64,000 bases of DNA. Source: Paenibacillus kobensis NBRC 15729 (GTDB lineage Bacteria > Bacillota > Bacilli > Paenibacillales > Paenibacillaceae). The notes below the pieces were generated by a model. The model did not search any database, was not told where the DNA came from, and saw nothing but the letters and a program-made list of their open reading frames with translations. A program made the translations under genes and the position numbers. The stretch covers positions 124,001-188,000 of the forward strand of contig NZ_BILZ01000004.1 of NCBI RefSeq assembly GCF_004000825.1, read 5' to 3'. Below, piece after piece: positions 55,497-64,000 of this stretch (position 1 is its first letter; the number at the start of each line of letters is the position of its first letter).

Positions 55497-57104
55497 TTAT
55501 TGAACAAATTGCCACGAATCGAATTGGAAGAGCTTCTGCCCCGGCTTTCCTTTGAACACAAAGTACAGATGTTGAATGCCTTCGGCTCCCGTAATACTCG
55601 TCGACGTATCGGCCCATTCTCCGTCGCCGCTTGCGGAAGGCACCGTAACCGTGCCGATCAGTTGGCCGTCCGGGCTGTCTAGACGGAGATCGATGGAGCT
55701 GCCCTCGCTTACGCTGGATACCGAAGCCGTGAACAACTTTGCGCCGGCTCCGAAATTCACATTAGAGACTGCCGTCCAATCAGCGTTATCGATATCGGTT
55801 ACAACCATGTTCGACGAAGCGTATTCCGCGTCACCGGCTTGAACAGGCTGCACGTTAATGCCTGCGCTCCATGCGATCGTCTCTGCACTCTGGCGGATGT
55901 AAGGATCCAGCGTTTTAACAGGATCGACACCTTTAAAGTCCGCCGTAATCTCCTGGATCGAGCCGTCCTCATTAAACGATACCTGGTTTAAGTGCGTAGA
56001 ACGGTACCCTTTCGGCACTCCCATCGCTTTGGACAATGTCTGCGCGTGATAGGCGATATACCAAGCGTCTTGGAATTGGAAAATCGCATGGTGATTGTTG
56101 CCGCCTACACCGAAGAAATGACCCGGGTTTTTCAGAATCGTACCTTGATATTCCCATGGCCCCATCGGATTGCTGCTCGTCATATACGCAATTTCCCCAG
56201 CCGGAGGACTGCCTTCCGGACGGGCGCCGTCGAAGAAATTGGAGCAATAAGTAAAGTAATAGGTATCACCTACCTTATTAATGCCCGCATCCTCGAACAT
56301 GAACGGCGCAGGAATGACTTGTGCCTCGCCGATGACGCTGATCATGTCGTCGCCAAGCTGCATGACGCGTGCCGTATTCGGCATCTCGTACTGGCCTTCC
56401 GGTACGCCTCCGCCGAAGTAGATATAAGCTTTGCCGTCATCGTCTACAAGAACAGCCGGATCGAACAGCCACGTTACGCCCTCAACACCAGGTTCGGATC
56501 GCGCTACGAGCGGCTTGCCAATCGGATCGACCCACGGACCTGTCGGACTGTCGCTCGTAAGCACGCCAATGCCGCTGGCATTGTTGGCGAAGTACAAGAA
56601 AAACTTGTCTTTACCGTCAATTACTTTATATGCAGCTGCCGGCGCCCACGACTGCGTCGCCCATTTGGCCGCGCCTTGCGGACCTGCAGCGTTCACGACG
56701 CCGTGATCCGTCCAGTTAACCAGATCGTCAGACGATATCACCGTCAGTTTATTAATGCTGCTGTACGTGTTGTCCTTCACTTCACCGTCCCCGTCATATT
56801 CGAGCACGTCGTTCGTAGCATATAAATAGACCCGATCCTTGTACACTAAGGCATAAGGATCCGCGCCGAATTTATGCGAGACAAGCGGATTGCCGTTTGG
56901 AGGCGTCTTGCCGATTGCGCTTGCTGATTGATCATTTGCGGTTTCTGCCTTTTGATCGTTCGTCTCTTCACTCATGGAAATGGTCAACTCCTGTGTCGTT
57001 CTTGTCGGTGTGGTCGCGGTTCCCGGCTGAGAACCCCGGTTCATAATGAATAGTGCGACTAGCGTTCCGACCAATATGGCGGTCATCAGACGAAACCTAC
57101 TCAT
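55497..57104 (-). CDS. secreted GH43 arabinofuranosidase/arabinoxylan hydrolase with CBM6
   Basis: 535 residues. An N-terminal hydrophobic helix (LMTAILVGTLVALFIM) acts as signal peptide or anchor, followed by a 50-residue Thr/Gln-rich linker. The GH43 propeller starts at NPLVSHKFGADPYALVYK (base Asp); the second Asp is in FDPAVLVDDDGKAYIYFGGG and the acid Glu in FEDAGINKVGDTYYFTY. The C-terminal 130 residues are a CBM6 domain (SVSEGSSIDLRLDSPDGQLIG). The layout matches XynD-like arabinoxylan arabinofuranohydrolases that strip arabinose from xylan outside the cell. ATG at 57104 is chosen because GAGGGGG lies 6 bases upstream; ATGs at 57119 and 57110 are in frame. Confidence 0.9.
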   Translation of the reverse strand: MSRFRLMTAILVGTLVALFIMNRGSQPGTATTPTRTTQELTISMSEETNDQKAETANDQSASAIGKTPPNGNPLVSHKFGADPYALVYKDRVYLYATNDVLEYDGDGEVKDNTYSSINKLTVISSDDLVNWTDHGVVNAAGPQGAAKWATQSWAPAAAYKVIDGKDKFFLYFANNASGIGVLTSDSPTGPWVDPIGKPLVARSEPGVEGVTWLFDPAVLVDDDGKAYIYFGGGVPEGQYEMPNTARVMQLGDDMISVIGEAQVIPAPFMFEDAGINKVGDTYYFTYCSNFFDGARPEGSPPAGEIAYMTSSNPMGPWEYQGTILKNPGHFFGVGGNNHHAIFQFQDAWYIAYHAQTLSKAMGVPKGYRSTHLNQVSFNEDGSIQEITADFKGVDPVKTLDPYIRQSAETIAWSAGINVQPVQAGDAEYASSNMVVTDIDNADWTAVSNVNFGAGAKLFTASVSSVSEGSSIDLRLDSPDGQLIGTVTVPSASGDGEWADTSTSITGAEGIQHLYFVFKGKPGQKLFQFDSWQFVQ

Positions 57105-57130
57105 TCTCATCCCCCTCATGTTTGTATAAG

Positions 57131-57147
57131 CTTAACGCTTGCATCCA
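57131..57147 (-). promoter_or_regulatory. cre-like element shared with the transport operon leader
   Basis: On the minus strand TGGATGCAAGCGTTA lies 28 bases before the GH43 start. The near-identical TGGATGTAAGCGCTA precedes the binding-protein gene at 45791-45805. The core fits the left two-thirds of a cre box. Confidence 0.45.
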
Positions 57148-57200
57148 GAGGGGACAACCCGCCATTCGATCAATCAGTACCTTTCAAATTCTAGATTCTT

Positions 57201-58835
57201 TCATCCCTTCAGAGGGAGCGTATCCCGGTATTCCTGCGGTGTCATTCCCGTTACCTTCTTGAAGAAACGGGTGAACGAGTGCGCCGCTTCGTAACCTACG
57301 GCACAAGCCACGTCTCTCACCTTCAATTCTCCGTCCCGAAGCAGCTCCTTTGCCTTCCGGACTTTGCATTTGTCGATATAATCCGATAGATTGATGCCCT
57401 TCTCCTGCTTGAAGAACCGGGATAAATACGAAGGGTTGAAATAATGAGATTCCGCTAGCCTTACTAACGATAAATCCTCGCTCAGGTGATCCTCGACAAA
57501 CTGGCAAATCCGGTCGATGACCAACGAGGTGCGGTCCCGGTCGTTCATCTGTTTAAAGTGGAAAATAGATTCCGCTAGCCTCCGCAAATACATGAACCCG
57601 TCTTTCATCGAAGGATGGTCATCCAATCGGAGCACCTTGCCGTACTCGTCGATCCGGCCCTGCAGTCCCATACGGTTCACACATGAGTATAGCATCAGCG
57701 CGATCGAATAGTACATCTCTATGGCCAGCTGCACATGGTCAGGTTCGCCCAGCGCAACGTTCGTCATCTCGTTCAATTGCTGAAGAAACGGCTCCGCTCT
57801 GCCCGATTCGAGATGCGCGGCCATAATATCGATCCGCTGAACACTCGCAAATCCTTCCTTGCCAGAAATCCCGTCCGGTGCAAACGAACAGCCATGCTTA
57901 ATAATCGAAATCCCTTCCCCGATCTTAAATTGCTGCAGCTGCCGAAGCGCCTCGTACTGCTGCGTCACATCCTTCCAGCCGCAGCATGTACTGCTGATCG
58001 TTAAGCCAATGGATAGTCCGACCGTTTCATAGCATTCTTCTTGGAACAGCTCAAGCGTTCCTTCCAGGTAACGTGTGAACGAATCCGCTTCGCCTTCCCC
58101 TTCCGCTTGCAAAGGCTGAAGAAACCAGATCATGTCTTCATACTTATCTACGATGCCAATACAGGTTGCTTTATCGGATAGAAACGAATCCCATGTCCCG
58201 CTTATCGAGGCAAAAAGCCCGTTTCGATCGGTGCTGGACAGCCCTTCCGGGAACTTTAAACGGCCAAGGATAAGAATGACCGAGCGATTCGGGTCCAATG
58301 GAATCTTCAAGTTATGAAAATCCTGAATGAGCACGTCCATCCCGGAGCATCGGGCTCTGCTTTCCTGCAGCAACTGCCGCATGTAATCCCCTTGGGCAAG
58401 CCACTGATAAGCATGCAGCTGCTCGCGGGATTGCTCCAATATCCGGCTCTCCAGATTGCCTAGATGAATATCTTCCAGCACGTCCTGAACCGTCTCGGTC
58501 ACTTTGCCATACCCTTCGGTCTTGAGCAAATATCGGACTTTCGGAATTTGGATCGCCCGGTAAGCGTAGTTGAAGTCGTTATGTCCCGTCAGCAGGATGA
58601 CTCTGCATCTAGGCCAATTGCTTATGATCTGCTCCGACAGCTCCAATCCGTTCATGCCGGGCATGGCGATGTCGGTCATGACGATATCGATTCTGGTGCG
58701 TGACATCCAATCTAACGCTTCCCTAGCCGAATAGGCTTTGCATACATCGAGACGCTCCGGCATGAGCCGTCTGAATACTTCGTAAAGTCCGTTCGTTATA
58801 ATTTCTTCGTCGTCCACGATTAACAACCTAAGCAT
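57201..58835 (-). CDS. YesN-type response regulator with AraC output domain
   Basis: 544 residues: an intact receiver (IVDDEE at 6-11, phosphoacceptor Asp55 in MTDIAMPGMNG, conserved Lys in RYLLKTEG), a long central domain (about 130-430) and a C-terminal AraC domain (LSLVRLAESHYFNPSYLSRF, VRDVACAVGYEAAHSFTRFF). ATG at 58835 follows GGGAGGCG by 7 bases and overlaps the kinase stop by 8 bases, so the pair is translationally coupled. It probably activates the binding-protein and neighbouring hydrolase genes in response to an extracellular sugar. Confidence 0.93.
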   Translation of the reverse strand: MLRLLIVDDEEIITNGLYEVFRRLMPERLDVCKAYSAREALDWMSRTRIDIVMTDIAMPGMNGLELSEQIISNWPRCRVILLTGHNDFNYAYRAIQIPKVRYLLKTEGYGKVTETVQDVLEDIHLGNLESRILEQSREQLHAYQWLAQGDYMRQLLQESRARCSGMDVLIQDFHNLKIPLDPNRSVILILGRLKFPEGLSSTDRNGLFASISGTWDSFLSDKATCIGIVDKYEDMIWFLQPLQAEGEGEADSFTRYLEGTLELFQEECYETVGLSIGLTISSTCCGWKDVTQQYEALRQLQQFKIGEGISIIKHGCSFAPDGISGKEGFASVQRIDIMAAHLESGRAEPFLQQLNEMTNVALGEPDHVQLAIEMYYSIALMLYSCVNRMGLQGRIDEYGKVLRLDDHPSMKDGFMYLRRLAESIFHFKQMNDRDRTSLVIDRICQFVEDHLSEDLSLVRLAESHYFNPSYLSRFFKQEKGINLSDYIDKCKVRKAKELLRDGELKVRDVACAVGYEAAHSFTRFFKKVTGMTPQEYRDTLPLKG

Positions 58836-60573
58836 CCCAGTTCGCCTCCCTGCCATGGATTCGGATCGTGACCTTAAGACCATTCCATTCGTTTCTGGAC
58901 AAAAAGATGCCGCTGCCTTCGCCGTAGGTCAGAATAATTCGCCGATGAATGTTCATCATCCCGGTTATTTCATCCGTGTTGGCCGTACTGGATAACCGAT
59001 TGTTAAGTGCCTTAAGCCGCTCTTCGCTGACCATTCCCCCGTTATCTTCTACAATAATTAATGCTTCGTTCGGATGATGCACGAACGTAACGCGCAGCAT
59101 GCCTTCATCCGGCATTTGCTCCAAGCTGTGCTCGTAGGCGTTCTCGATAATCGGTTGAACGATCAGCCTGGGGACGAGAATCCATTCCATTTCCTTCGGC
59201 AATTCGTCGAATTGGACCCGGATTCGCCTAGAAAACCTTATCTTTTGAATTTCGGTATATATTTGAGCGTGTTTGATCTCGTCTCCCAGCCTTACATTAT
59301 CGTCCATATTGCGGGTAATGAACCTGAAATACTCCCCGAGCATGTTCGTGAACAGCTCGATTCTCTCCGTATCGCCAGTCTTGGCAAGCGAGTTGAGGAT
59401 AAAGAAGCTGTTGTACAAAAAATGCGGATTAATTTGCGACTGAAGCTGCTTTAATTCCGCCTTCTGCATCATGAGTTTTTGCTTAAAATCTTGATCGATC
59501 AGCATCTGCAATTTCACCAGCATTTGATTGTACCGATCGTACAGATAGCCGAATTCATCCTTCTGCTTATGTTCGATGTGCGTATCGAGCGCCCCGCCCT
59601 CCATCCGTCTGAACCGCTGGACAAGCAGCAGCAACGGGCGGTGGACGTATCGGTACGTCGAAGTTAAGTAGACGATGACCGCAACAACCGAAGTGACCGC
59701 GAATACCCAGGCCCATAACGTAAATTTGTTAAGCGGCCTCTTCACTGTCGCTTCAGGCAAGTACGAGACGACAGACAATCCCAATTTATCGGAATCGACC
59801 TTGTCGACATGATACTTTTTACCCTTAATCACCATCTGTGTCGTACGGTTGTCCATCGCCTTGGCCGCATTCCGTGCATCGGACTTCGCGGTCACATTCT
59901 CGTCGCTGAATAACATAAAATCCGCTTCGTCCGCGATTAGTACCGAGCCGCTCCCTGGGTATACGTTGAGCTGCCGCAACGATTCCCTAAGCTTTTCAGT
60001 GTCCAGTTCGATTTGCACAAGGTAGAACGGTCCCTCCGCCTGCTTCCATCCGAAGCTTAAAGCGCTTAGATGAAGCTCATTGCGCTGCTGAATCAGTCTG
60101 CTGCCGCTTCGGCCCATCATGCTCACGATTTCGTTGTAGCTTTGTTTATCGAAATCTTGAACGGCGTTGCTCGCCGAGACCGTCTTGCCAATGGCACGAA
60201 TGTGGATCGAGATGTCCTTAATATAGGCGCTGCTGCTCTTGATCGAAGTGAGCCTGTGCAGCAAGTAATAGACGCTTGTCCGTTTCTCGACACTGTCCAT
60301 GAGCGGCCAGGTCACGGCAATTTTATTCAGCTCGCCCTCCTGCAACATATCGAACTGCTGAATTTCAAGCCATTCAATCTCTCGGTTAAGACGCTCCAGA
60401 TAGGAATCTAATTGTGCCACTGTATTTCTCGAAATCTCTTCGCTCGCATTCTTGTAACTCCAGTTATACAAGTAGATCCCTAAAATAATCAAAGGCAGAA
60501 TCACGATGATATACATCGTTACAAGCCTTACAAATATAGAATGGCGCAAGGAATGTGCGGGAATCTTGAACAA
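58828..60573 (-). CDS. YesM/LytS-type sensor histidine kinase
   Basis: 581 residues with two membrane helices (FVRLVTMYIIVILPLIILGIY near 20 and FTLWAWVFAVTSVVAVIVYL near 290) around an extracellular dCache-like sensor, then HAMP (about 310-365), a His-kinase core with the phosphorylated His in NPHFLYNSFF, and an ATPase domain with VEDNGGMVSE. A TTG start at 60573 is chosen: GGAGGAG lies 7 bases upstream and it begins just after the TGA of the binding-protein gene. It partners the regulator at 57201. Confidence 0.92.
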   Translation of the reverse strand: MFKIPAHSLRHSIFVRLVTMYIIVILPLIILGIYLYNWSYKNASEEISRNTVAQLDSYLERLNREIEWLEIQQFDMLQEGELNKIAVTWPLMDSVEKRTSVYYLLHRLTSIKSSSAYIKDISIHIRAIGKTVSASNAVQDFDKQSYNEIVSMMGRSGSRLIQQRNELHLSALSFGWKQAEGPFYLVQIELDTEKLRESLRQLNVYPGSGSVLIADEADFMLFSDENVTAKSDARNAAKAMDNRTTQMVIKGKKYHVDKVDSDKLGLSVVSYLPEATVKRPLNKFTLWAWVFAVTSVVAVIVYLTSTYRYVHRPLLLLVQRFRRMEGGALDTHIEHKQKDEFGYLYDRYNQMLVKLQMLIDQDFKQKLMMQKAELKQLQSQINPHFLYNSFFILNSLAKTGDTERIELFTNMLGEYFRFITRNMDDNVRLGDEIKHAQIYTEIQKIRFSRRIRVQFDELPKEMEWILVPRLIVQPIIENAYEHSLEQMPDEGMLRVTFVHHPNEALIIVEDNGGMVSEERLKALNNRLSSTANTDEITGMMNIHRRIILTYGEGSGIFLSRNEWNGLKVTIRIHGREANWDA

Positions 60574-60574
60574 T

Positions 60575-62290
60575 TCATCTCCTCCGATGCTGCATTTCAC
60601 CTTTCCATTCAGCGCCCTTGTTATTGGCCAAGTACCATTGGTTGACTTCCTCCGTCATCTTGTCTCCGCCAATCCGATACCACTCTTGTACGAACGCATC
60701 GAACTCGTCGATCGAACGGCCGAGGATAATGTTGGAGAACGCGTCATTTTTCAGTGAATTCAGAATCGTCTTTTTCTCTAAAATCGTATCCGTCGGAGCA
60801 CCAACGAAGCTCTCGTACAGCAGCTGGTTGTTGTTCCGGTATTGGTCCAATATCGAGAATGCTCCCGACGGTCCATACGTTAAATTCCAGCCCCATCCTA
60901 CCTCCGAGCCTGTAGCGAGATAAGAGTCGATATTTTTTTGAATGGCGCGCGCCTCGTCCTTCAACACTGACTTGTCTCCCGTTAAGCGAGACTCTTCGAG
61001 TTGATGGAATGCCTCCAAATTTTTAAGCGCAGGAAAAGGCGTTACAGGGGAAAGCTTCCATACCGGTTGAGGGGTACTGTAATAGGATTCGTATTCAGCA
61101 GTCGTCCCCCAATTTTTCTCCAAGTGCAAATTGAACAGCTTTACGATCGCCTCAGGGTGCTCGAACCCTTTGCGGACGACCAGAAACTGATTCGTCCGGA
61201 ACCGAAGAGGAACCTTAGGCAGCTCTTCCGTTGCTGACACGATCGGAAAAGCTTGCCACTTCACGTCAGGATCCTTGCTGCGGCTCGTCTGCGCAACGAA
61301 CGAACCCCACTGCTCGCCGTACATCATGCCTGCTTTGCCATCCGCAATATATTGTTTCGCCTTATTACCATCCTTGAACATAAATTCTTTGTCCAATTGA
61401 CCGTCCGCGTACATTTGTTGAAGCACTCTTAACGCCTTCTTCACTTCGGGCTGGACAGCTCCGTATACAAGCCGTCCCGAATCGTCCTCGATCCATATAT
61501 TCGGGTATGCGCCGTAACCGGCCATAAATCCAGTTAACCCCATAACGGGGTCCCACAAATATTGAGACAGCCCAAGCCCGTATGTATCTTGTTGGCCATT
61601 CTGGTCAGGATCCTGATCTGTAAACGCTTTCGAAATCGCTAATACGTCACTCATCGTCTTCGGTGGCTGCAATCCGACTCGATCCAGCCAATCCGTTCGA
61701 ATCCATAAATATTCAGCGTCTTCAATAGAGGAGCTCGTTTCGGGAATGCCCATTAACTTGCCGTCAATCGTTGCTGCCTGAAACGGACCAAGCCCTTCTT
61801 GCGCAAGCACTTCCTTCGTGAACGGCGCCGCATATTTCCAATAAGCACTTGTTAAATCCTCAATCAGGTCCGCATTGCTCAACTGTCTTAACTGCTCGGC
61901 GTTAACCTTTACGACGTCGGGCAAATTGCCGGCCGCAAGCGCGGCGCCGAGCTTTTGCTGATATAAGCTTCCCTTGGCCGTCCATTCATACTTAATTCGA
62001 ATCCCCAGCACTTCTTCATAAAGCTTGGTCCAGAGGTTGTCCTCAAACGTATTGCCGGGAAGGGCTTTAAGCAGCTCGTCCATGTCGTCACCATTTTCCC
62101 TTACAAAAGAAAGGTCGATCGGCGGATCGTATCTGCTTAGGCCCGGCTCCTTATACATATCTTGCTCTTCTATTACCTCTGCACTTGAGCTATCTTGCTG
62201 GCCGCCGCCTCTTACGCATGCCGACAACAGCGGCAGCACCAACGTTGCCGCGAGAATAAGCCGAGCTGTTGTCCATTGTGACTTTAGCAA
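60575..62290 (-). CDS. solute-binding lipoprotein (LipO/YtcQ type) linked to the YesM/YesN pair
   Basis: 571 residues; lipobox LSAC (Cys25), a family 1 binding fold of the large LplA/YtcQ class (LPDVVKVNAEQL, GQQDTYGLGLSQYLWDPVMG). The TTG start at 62290 has AAAAGGGG 8 bases upstream. No permease genes follow; instead it is directly ahead of the sensor kinase, so it may deliver ligand to the sensor or serve a transporter elsewhere. Long intergenic space (636 bases) upstream probably holds its promoter. Confidence 0.9.
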   Translation of the reverse strand: MLKSQWTTARLILAATLVLPLLSACVRGGGQQDSSSAEVIEEQDMYKEPGLSRYDPPIDLSFVRENGDDMDELLKALPGNTFEDNLWTKLYEEVLGIRIKYEWTAKGSLYQQKLGAALAAGNLPDVVKVNAEQLRQLSNADLIEDLTSAYWKYAAPFTKEVLAQEGLGPFQAATIDGKLMGIPETSSSIEDAEYLWIRTDWLDRVGLQPPKTMSDVLAISKAFTDQDPDQNGQQDTYGLGLSQYLWDPVMGLTGFMAGYGAYPNIWIEDDSGRLVYGAVQPEVKKALRVLQQMYADGQLDKEFMFKDGNKAKQYIADGKAGMMYGEQWGSFVAQTSRSKDPDVKWQAFPIVSATEELPKVPLRFRTNQFLVVRKGFEHPEAIVKLFNLHLEKNWGTTAEYESYYSTPQPVWKLSPVTPFPALKNLEAFHQLEESRLTGDKSVLKDEARAIQKNIDSYLATGSEVGWGWNLTYGPSGAFSILDQYRNNNQLLYESFVGAPTDTILEKKTILNSLKNDAFSNIILGRSIDEFDAFVQEWYRIGGDKMTEEVNQWYLANNKGAEWKGEMQHRRR

Positions 62291-62926
62291 GTAGATAACC
62301 CCTTTTCACGATCAGAGAATTAAAAGAGTATCATGACAATTATCCAGAAATATTGCCCTTAGCACAACAAACAGATCTTTACTTCGTATCCCTACTTTTA
62401 CGAAAAATTATCGGTCTAATTCAATACGATCCTCTCCAAACTATTCGGCCTGTTCGGCTAATTTAGTGGGGCCCAACACTCAGCTTTCCTTAAGCTGAGC
62501 AGATGTTGAGTAAGCTTCGCTGTTGTGTGCTTACAGGCCACATGGATTTGACATTCTCGCAAATCACCTCAGCGCCGGGGAAACTAGATTCGTTGTGGTC
62601 TTCGAAGTACATTGATCTGCCCAGTGAAATCTTTACAAACACAAAGAAACTGCTTCTCGTAAAATGGTGAGTGGTTCTACCCTTTTACAAGAAGCAGTTT
62701 CTTTTTAGAATGTATTATCCCATTCCCACCCGAGAACGGAGCAAGCGAATGATTCTGAAGAAACGAAGCTTATGCTTACGTAGCAGCTTTCCTCCGGAAA
62801 GCTTGTAGGTCGCCTTTGTGAGCGGATTCCCACCTCTACTAATTCATTCATAGGAATCCGGGAACAACAGCGATCGTAAGAACATTCGCTTGCGGAGTGA
62901 CCCAGAACATTCGCTTGCGGAGTGAC
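62291..62926. other. Intergenic region with hairpins and no convincing gene
   Basis: 636 bases. Contents seen: an 8-base-pair hairpin (CTCAGCTT/AAGCTGAG, 62479-62499), the large terminator at 62643-62704, a short unrecognised reading frame on the minus strand (62490-62612) and the tandem repeat at 62879-62927. The promoter of the binding-protein/kinase/regulator unit should be in the AT-rich part near 62300-62450. Confidence 0.5.
62643..62704. terminator. Strong bidirectional terminator
   Basis: Arms of 22 bases (62643-62664 and 62683-62704) pair with a single mismatch around an 18-base loop; T-runs occur on both sides. It ends transcription of the YtfT-YjfF-type importer on the minus strand. 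Confidence 0.88.
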
Positions 62927-62927
62927 C
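62879..62927. repeat. Two-copy tandem repeat at the end of the permease gene
   Basis: AGAACATTCGCTTGCGGAGTGACC occurs at 62879-62902 and again at 62904-62927 (period 25), identical over 24 bases. The second copy reaches the first base of the permease stop codon. Confidence 0.9.
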
Positions 62928-63889
62928 TAACTTCTAAGCGTCCACTTGCGTTCGCTGAGCAGCTTCTGAAGAATGATGAACACAAAGAGGAGTACGCCGA
63001 TGACGATCTTCGTCCACCAGGAGCTAAGCGTGCCTTCGAAACTGATGATCGTCTGAATGACGCCCTGAATCATCACGCCGAAGAACGTTCCGACGATATA
63101 GCCTACGCCTCCGGTAAGCAGCGTGCCGCCGATCACGACGGCCGCGATCGCATCGAGCTCCAATCCCATCGCATGCAGGCCGTAGCCCGATAACATATAG
63201 AAGGTGAATACGACGCCGGCCAATGAAGAACAGAGACCGCTGAACATGTATACTTTGATTTTCGTCGACTTGACCGGCAAGCCCATCAGCAGAGCCGACT
63301 GCTCGCTCCCGCCCAGCGCATAAGTATTGCGGCCGAATCTGGTGTAATGGGCGATATAAAAGCCTGCAGCCACGACAACGATAGCGATGATTACGCTGAT
63401 CGAAATAAAGTTGCCGCCCGGCAAACTGATCTTCGTCTGAGCGACCTTCGTATAGAAGGCGTCGTCGATAATTATGGTGTTGATGCTGATGACGTAGCAC
63501 AAGCCCCTCGCCAAGAACATGCCCGCCAATGTTACGATGAACGGCTGAATTTTGAAATAATAGATGATAGCGCCCATTCCCCAGCCGAATCCTGCCCCCA
63601 TCAGAAGCACGACCGGTATGACGGCATATGGCGGCCAGCCTTGCTCCAATAAACTGGCAGATACCATCGTCGTAAGCGCGATGACCGAGCCGACGGACAG
63701 GTCGATCCCGCCGGATACGATGACAAACGTCATACCGACAGCTACTATCAGCAGGAAAGCATTGTCGATCAACAAGTTATTGAACACTTGCAGCGAGAAA
63801 AACCCCGTATACCGGAACGATCCGACCGCAAACATGAGAATAAATAGGCCTAGAGTAACAACGATTGGAATAAACTTTCGGTTAAACAT
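62927..63889 (-). CDS. yjfF: sugar ABC transporter permease (YjfF-like)
   Basis: 320 residues, a BPD_transp_2 family permease with about nine membrane segments (FLLIVAVGMTFVIVSGGIDL is the family signature region; GGTLLTGGVGYIVGTFFGV near the end). It resembles YjfF, one of the paired permeases of the galactofuranose importer YtfQRT-YjfF. ATG at 63889 has GGGAGG 9 bases upstream and overlaps the preceding gene's stop by 8 bases, so the two permeases are made together. Ribose- or arabinose-type specificity is possible. Confidence 0.88.
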   Translation of the reverse strand: MFNRKFIPIVVTLGLFILMFAVGSFRYTGFFSLQVFNNLLIDNAFLLIVAVGMTFVIVSGGIDLSVGSVIALTTMVSASLLEQGWPPYAVIPVVLLMGAGFGWGMGAIIYYFKIQPFIVTLAGMFLARGLCYVISINTIIIDDAFYTKVAQTKISLPGGNFISISVIIAIVVVAAGFYIAHYTRFGRNTYALGGSEQSALLMGLPVKSTKIKVYMFSGLCSSLAGVVFTFYMLSGYGLHAMGLELDAIAAVVIGGTLLTGGVGYIVGTFFGVMIQGVIQTIISFEGTLSSWWTKIVIGVLLFVFIILQKLLSERKWTLRS

Positions 63890-64000
63890 GCTGTTTGACC
63901 TCCCGCTCTGCCGGATAATGACGAGTCTTCCATCTAGCGACAATCGCCTTACGGAATGACTCGGACTGTACCAAGCAGACGACAAGAACGACGAATGCTT
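63882..64000 (-). CDS. sugar ABC transporter permease, C-terminal fragment (YtfT-like)
   Basis: Only the last 38 codons lie in the window: a hydrophobic end of a membrane helix (AFVVLVVCLVQ) followed by a basic cytoplasmic tail and TAA at 63882. The stop overlaps the YjfF-like start as ATGTTTAA. Position and tail type fit the YtfT-like partner permease, but too little is present for certainty. Confidence 0.7.
   Translation of the reverse strand, partial: AFVVLVVCLVQSESFRKAIVARWKTRHYPAEREVKQHV

Noticed and set aside
62490-62612. A 40-codon minus-strand reading frame starting ATG at 62612
   Set aside because: Weak ribosome site, no recognisable motif, and its end overlaps a hairpin; nothing supports expression.
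62879-62927. Short repeat considered as the start of a CRISPR array
   Set aside because: Only two copies, directly adjacent with no spacer, and one touches a coding end.

Overview
The window looks like a chromosomal segment of a Paenibacillus-type Gram-positive bacterium. GC is roughly 50 to 55 percent by eye, ribosome binding sites are strong GGAGG types, TTG and GTG starts are frequent, and lipoproteins carry LSAC or LAGC lipoboxes. It is rich in GH43, GH10 and GH127 enzymes, Msm-type sugar permeases without their own ATPase, and YesM/YesN-type two-component systems. No rRNA, tRNA, CRISPR array or intact insertion sequence was seen.

Region 1 (1-16.2 kb, all minus strand) is the 5' end of a trans-acyltransferase polyketide synthase cluster. 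In transcription order it has a LoaP-type processive antiterminator, an Sfp-type phosphopantetheinyl transferase, a PksB-like metallo-hydrolase, a PedC/PksD-like acyl hydrolase, a PksE-like acyltransferase-enoylreductase fusion, and a giant PKS that runs off the left edge. The PKS was read by hand as one uninterrupted frame of more than 3,500 codons: KS, a degenerate AT-like region, KR, ACP; KS with an inserted ACP-like domain lacking the carrier serine, KR, ACP; then KS. A CPBP membrane protease gene lies just upstream.

Region 2 (17.3-19.9 kb, plus strand) is a TcyABC-like amino-acid (cystine) importer ending in a large palindromic terminator.

Region 3 (19.9-32.7 kb) is a hemicellulose side-chain and backbone block: GH43, GH127, cytoplasmic GH10, GH27 (with residue changes pointing to beta-L-arabinopyranosidase), two more GH43-type proteins and three AraC regulators. 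Region 4 (33.0-45.7 kb, minus) is a transport operon of nine genes with two permease pairs, two binding proteins, a DUF5696 lipoprotein, a Yip1 membrane protein and an NHL/TPR protein, but no ATPase. A divergent AraC-type regulator with a degenerate receiver domain lies at its 5' end. Region 5 (46.9-49.6 kb) is a secreted CBM-GH10-CBM9-CBM9 xylanase.

Region 6 (49.7-55.3 kb, minus) is an exporter set of two ATPases, a lipoprotein adaptor and one FtsX/MacB-type permease. Region 7 (55.5-64 kb, minus) holds a secreted GH43-CBM6 enzyme, a YesM/YesN sensor-regulator pair translationally linked to a solute-binding lipoprotein, and the end of a YtfT-YjfF-type sugar importer. Taken together, regions 3 to 7 describe arabinoxylan breakdown: secreted xylanase and arabinofuranosidase, import of oligosaccharides, and cytoplasmic GH10, GH43, GH127 and GH27 enzymes that finish them, with candidate catabolite-repression sites in front of several units.
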